From: Akkermansia sp.
Lineage (GTDB): Bacteria > Verrucomicrobiota > Verrucomicrobiia > Verrucomicrobiales > Akkermansiaceae
Assembly: GCA_017379255.1 (NCBI GenBank)
Contig: JAFNWZ010000091.1
Span: 1 to 6,814 of the forward strand
DNA length: 6,814 nt
Reading direction: 5' to 3'
Part shown: in pieces, positions 1-4,300 of the stretch
Position numbering within the stretch: position 1 is the stretch's first letter
Layout: every line of letters begins with the position of its first letter
Notes under the pieces: generated by a model
What the model was told of the DNA's origin: nothing
The model's database searches: none
What the model saw: only the letters and a program-made list of their open reading frames with translations
Translations under genes and position numbers: made by a program

Positions 1-1
1 A

Positions 2-379
2 GCTGAGGAAAAGCGCCGCCGAGACCGAGCCATACGACAGCAGGCCGTATACCGTGAGGCGACCATGTGGAGTACGGACGGCGGGCACAACAAGGAACAG
101 CGCCCGCTGGTCATTATCTCCCAGAGCCGATTGAATACCCTGATTCAGAAGTACGACCTGCAAGAGGGCGACAGGCTGGTGGTGGACATTCCACAGGGCG
201 ATAAGACATACCGCTTTGAAGTGCAGACCAGCAAAGGATATACCCCCCGGAGAGGAACGAGCAGCGGAATCTTCCTGAATGATGCCGCCCTGGTAGCCAT
301 GGGTTCCCCCGCCGAATGTGACCGAATCAAAAGCACCGTGACCTATAGTGTGGTGCCCCCAACCGATAAAAACGAGTAA
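2..379 (+). CDS. Small hypothetical protein, 5'-partial, upstream partner of the giant gene
   Basis: I do not recognise this protein. The frame is open from the first full codon at position 2 to the TAA at 377-379, giving 125 visible residues. The first 21 codons encode a very basic, helical stretch (AEEKRRRDRAIRQQAV...) with the same codon habits as the rest of the window, so the gene probably begins before the window. A shorter product starting at the ATG at 65 (104 residues) is possible: GAGG at 56-59 lies five bases before it and could be a ribosome binding site. The last ~100 residues alternate hydrophobic and charged residues in a beta-rich way (for example RPLVIISQ, then DRLVVDIPQGDKTYRFEVQT, then STVTYSVVPP). 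No signal peptide, membrane segment or catalytic motif is visible. The stop lies one base before the giant gene's ATG, so the two are likely one operon. A small structural or accessory phage protein is the most natural guess from context, but that is inference. Confidence 0.7.
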   Translation, partial: AEEKRRRDRAIRQQAVYREATMWSTDGGHNKEQRPLVIISQSRLNTLIQKYDLQEGDRLVVDIPQGDKTYRFEVQTSKGYTPRRGTSSGIFLNDAALVAMGSPAECDRIKSTVTYSVVPPTDKNE

Positions 380-383
380 GATG
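374..383 (+). promoter_or_regulatory. Stop-start junction, probable translational coupling
   Basis: The upstream gene ends GAG TAA at 374-379, a single G follows at 380, and the giant gene's ATG is 381-383. There is no convincing Shine-Dalgarno sequence; only a weak GAG lies a few bases upstream. This spacing fits re-initiation by ribosomes finishing the upstream gene, or a host that does not depend on strong Shine-Dalgarno sequences. The giant gene's frame is also open upstream as far as a TGA at 339-341, with a GTG at 348, but the ATG is preferred because it avoids overlap and begins a plausible N-terminus. Confidence 0.55.
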
Positions 384-1370
384 TTAGACGTAATACAACC
401 AACAGAACCGACACCCGAAGAGCAGCCCCGCCGCAACTATGAGGCCGAGGCCTTGCGCGATATTGCTATGGCAGATGCCGGTGATACCGAAGCCCTGGAG
501 CGCGTACGCGGTAACATGCGATACAACAAGTTTCTGGACGAGAGAAGTACACGAGCCCCAGAGACACGAGAAAGCGCCCTGGGTGAGATGCTGTGTGCCT
601 CACAGGGACTTGCCTTGCCGCTGATGATAAAGAAGATGGACGAGCTGTACGGTGAAGATACAGCCCGCCCGGTACTCCAGACACGAGCTGAACAGGAACG
701 CTATGTGTGGCAGCGATTCAGCGGAAAACAGAGGGAAGCGGTGGAACAGCACCGTGCCCTGATGGCATCCTGCGAGCGCACCAGGGAGAAGCTGACCGAC
801 TATATCAGCGGCGTGGAGAACATGGATGCCGAAGACCGAGCCAATCTGCCCCGCCTGATAAACGGTGAGCGCCTGCAAAAGGTGGAAAAGGTGCATACGT
901 TTATGCGTACCTACATCGCGCCCCTGGAGGGAATGACGGATGCGAGCGATATGCTCCTGAAACTGGATGCCCTGGAAGATGAGCTGTTTGATGCCATCGG
1001 AACCGATGAAGAAAGCGCCCAGCTGGTAGCCCATGCCCTGATGGGATGGGCAGACCGTGTGAAATCCAGCGGACGCGTGACCGGGGCTGATGAGTTCACC
1101 GTGGCAGTAGGCCGCAAGCTGCACAACTGGGCACACCACATGGACGTATACGGTAAGGAGATGGGCGTGATGGCTATGTACAACACTCCAGGCCGAGAGG
1201 GACACTGGATGACCAGCGAAGACATAGAGAGACAGCTGGAAGCCCACAGGCACACCCAAGCCAGACGAGCCGAGGCTCAGAAGAGGCAGAACGCCCGAGC
1301 CATCCTGCGAGGCGCCCTGAGCCGCGCTGTGGAGATATCGGACAACACAGGATTCTTGGAGGGAAGCTAC
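381..1370 (+). other. Polyvalent protein part 1: charged helical N-terminal region (residues ~1-330)
   Basis: After a proline-rich leader (MLDVIQPTEPTPEEQPRR) the chain is strongly helical and rich in Glu, Arg, Ala and Met. The ADAGDTEALERVR segment at residues 31-43 matches the 'A..AGD..AA..L' helix-turn element I know from the start of many phage polyvalent proteins. The rest (for example residues around 255-320, with many HRHTQARRAEAQKR-type charged stretches) looks like helical bundle or coiled coil, and I recognise no enzyme motif in it. It could be a structural or virion-packing region; that is a guess. Confidence 0.5.
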
Positions 1371-4300
1371 AGAACCATGATGCAGATGGCCGGTGACAGC
1401 TCATTATACCTGATACCGTATGCCGGGTCGATTATGGGTGCAGCCGATACCCTGGTGGGAGGCATGACCGAGAGCGTAGACACCAACAACACGGAATGGA
1501 TATTTGATGAGAACGCCGAACGCCCGAGTGAACAAGGCGCGAGCGTGCAGGCTATGCAGGATGCCGCCATCCAGGTCGGTGTGGAAATGCTGCCAGGTGG
1601 TAAAGTGGCATCCAAGGGCTTGTCGGCCATCACCCGCTATGTGACCGGGAGAGCCATGAGTAGAGGACTGAAGCCTGGTGCACTTACCCGGTGGGTCATC
1701 AACACCACCCAGAAGAGTACAGGACGCGCCCTGCTGTATGAAGGAGCTGTGAGTTTTGTGGAGGAAGGATTCATCGAGCCCCTGGCACAAGGTCTGGCCA
1801 CTATGGGAAGTGACGCGCTGCTGGATATGGTCGGCATTGACCATGGCCAGAGCCGCAGCATGAAAGAGGCCTTTGGTGAGATAGCCGAGACCTGGAGTGA
1901 CCCAACCCAGGTGGCAGCACTTGCGATGTTCACCGCAGCCCTGACGGGTGCATCATATCCAGGGATCCGAGCAAATGTGAAGTGGTTCCAGGACAACCGC
2001 AACATGTGGGAAAGCCTGGGATTGAAGCCGGAAGTGGTGGACGAAATCATGGCCGCCCCGAATCCCATGCAGCGCGGCCAGGAAGAAGTGGAAAAGGGAT
2101 GGCGCGAGGACACCGAGGGAATGAGACAGCGCATGCTGGAGAAAGCCCGCCAGATGAAGCGGGCCGGAGAGGTGCTGGTGCTGACCGGGCAAGGCAGTCT
2201 GGACCCCGAGCTTGCGCCTGACAGCTCACTTGCCAGGGCATATTCTGCTGTGTGGCAGGAGTACGAGCGAGAGGGACTGGTGCCCCATGTGGAAGCCGTA
2301 GAGAACGGACAGTTCAAAATCACCGAGCAGCAGACGGACGGTATGACCATGGAGCTTGTACTGAATGCAGAAGATGCGGATGCCTACCTGCAAAGCGCCA
2401 TCGACAAAGCAGATGCAAAGCGCGTAGCAGCCACCCAGGCACGACTTGGGGCTGACCAGGACGCAGAAATCATTGACCTGAGAGAAGAAATAGCCAACGC
2501 CGCATCAGTCATTGCCGGTACGGCAGCCTTGCGCCAGGTGGAACAGACCGGCGAGCAGCACGGATTGCAGATAGAAGACGTGACCGCCGGACTACCTGAC
2601 GAAATAGCCACCCCCATACGCAACCAGGGATATGTGAGCCTGAAAGACGCGCAGAACATCAGCGAGTATGCCATGGGCGTCATCCAGGGACTGACCCAGG
2701 AGGGCATGAATGAAACTGATGCCCGCATGAGCAAGAACGAGGCCGCAGGTATGGTGCGCAGCTGGGGGTACTGGGCAGACTTTGCTCAGAACTTCGCGCA
2801 CCGAGAAGCCATGGCAGGCCTTGCACCCGGAGAGGGACGCTCCAGCATATCACGCACACGTGGAGAGCATAAGGTGCAGATTGACGGGCGCGAGGTGTAC
2901 GGTTCATCCCTGATGGGTGTGAAAGGTGCTGTGACACACTACGGAGCCCTGGAGGACGTGACGGAATCGGTATTCGACATGATGGTGCAGAAGCGAGCCC
3001 AGGTGATACTGGAGAACCAGGCAGGCATACGTGAAGCCGCCGGTGAACAGCGAGAAAGCACCGCTCTGGAACGCCAGGAAGCCGAGAAACAGGCCTGGCA
3101 GGAGCTGGGAGACATCGCCAAGAAAGCCCGCGCAGCCATCCTTAAAGCCGACAGTAAGGCCGAGATAGAGGAAGTGGTGGACGGCGACCGCATGAGCATT
3201 ACAGAGGCCTTTAGTACCATGGCACTCAGCAAGTTCATCACGAGCCCGGTACTGCCCACCTGGATGCAGAGCCTGGGAAAAGCCTTGCAGGCCAATGTGA
3301 GCGCAGGAGCAGCCATCAACACCGTGCGAAAGGCATACGCCGCAGCCATGCGTAAGGACGCAAAGGTGATGAGCCAGCTGGATAAAGTGCTGGAAGATAT
3401 CGGGGTACAGGTGCGCGATGTGTTTGCTGAGGCTCGAATCGAGCAGGCAGACATCATGGCCTGGAAACAAGCCAGAGCAGCCACCTATGCCGCCATGAAC
3501 GGTGTGCGTGGTGTGGGTGGTAATATGGTGACAGATGCCTTGCAGCAGACCCAGGACGAGTATGATGGCATTGAACGCCAGGACAAGAAGCCGCCCGTAC
3601 AGATGGAGAATCCGATGACTCCGAGCCAGCTGGAAAACATCGTGCGCCAAGGGATGACCAATGTGCCCAAGGTGACCGGGAGCATGGCCGGTGTGTTTGA
3701 GGACGACCAGGGTATCTACAACCCGGCAGGTAAGTACTGGATGGGACTCATTGACAAGAACAAGCTCAAGGATGGTATCGCCCAGGTGAAAGTGGGTGAT
3801 AAAGGCAAGCATGGCGTTATCCGTGGGCGTGAGCTGGTGGGCAAGTTCCAGGCATCGGCAGCACCTCTGTACGTATTCAAACGCAAGAGCGGTGAGCTGA
3901 CCGTTATGTCAGGCCGCCACCGATTCGAGCTCATGATGCGCGATACAGACTGCAAGGCGCATCCCTGCTATGTATTTGAGGAGAGCGAGGAGTTTGACGA
4001 GCGCTGGGCACGTATGATGGACTATGAGAACAACATGCGTGATGACCAGGCCGACGAGCTGACCGCAGCCACCTACGTACGAGAGACCGGGTATGACGAC
4101 AGCATATTGAGAGAAAAGGGATTGATGCGAAATGAAAGCCGCTCCAAGACCGGTGCATTTATCGGCAGACACGCATCGGAAGAGCTGTTTGTGCGCTTTA
4201 AGAACCGAGCCCTGGGCAAGAACGCATCAGAGAACGCCAAGAACGCCTACACCATCTGCCAGCTGACCTACACCATCAAGGACAGGAAGCGCATTGAGGA

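Noticed and set aside
1..134. Second plus-strand frame open at the left edge, ending at the TGA at 132-134
   Set aside because: It could be the tail of an upstream gene, but it would overlap the better-supported small gene by over 100 bases and its translation has no recognisable features.
348..380. Alternative GTG start at 348 for the giant gene
   Set aside because: It would overlap the end of the upstream gene and adds a short stretch that does not look like a protein start; the ATG at 381 follows the upstream stop directly.
600..1259. Minus-strand open frame of 219 codons
   Set aside because: It lies fully antisense to the well-supported N-terminal region of the giant gene, shows no domain and is biased in composition (His, Val, Leu, Ser); a shadow frame.
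1637..2350. Minus-strand open frame of 237 codons
   Set aside because: Ser/Pro/Arg-rich translation with no motif, antisense to the amphipathic region of the giant protein; a shadow frame.
2904..3812. Minus-strand open frame of 302 codons
   Set aside because: It lies wholly inside the giant gene. The translation is rich in His, Leu and Cys with no recognisable motif, as expected from the reverse complement of a chain rich in CAG/GAG/ATG codons.
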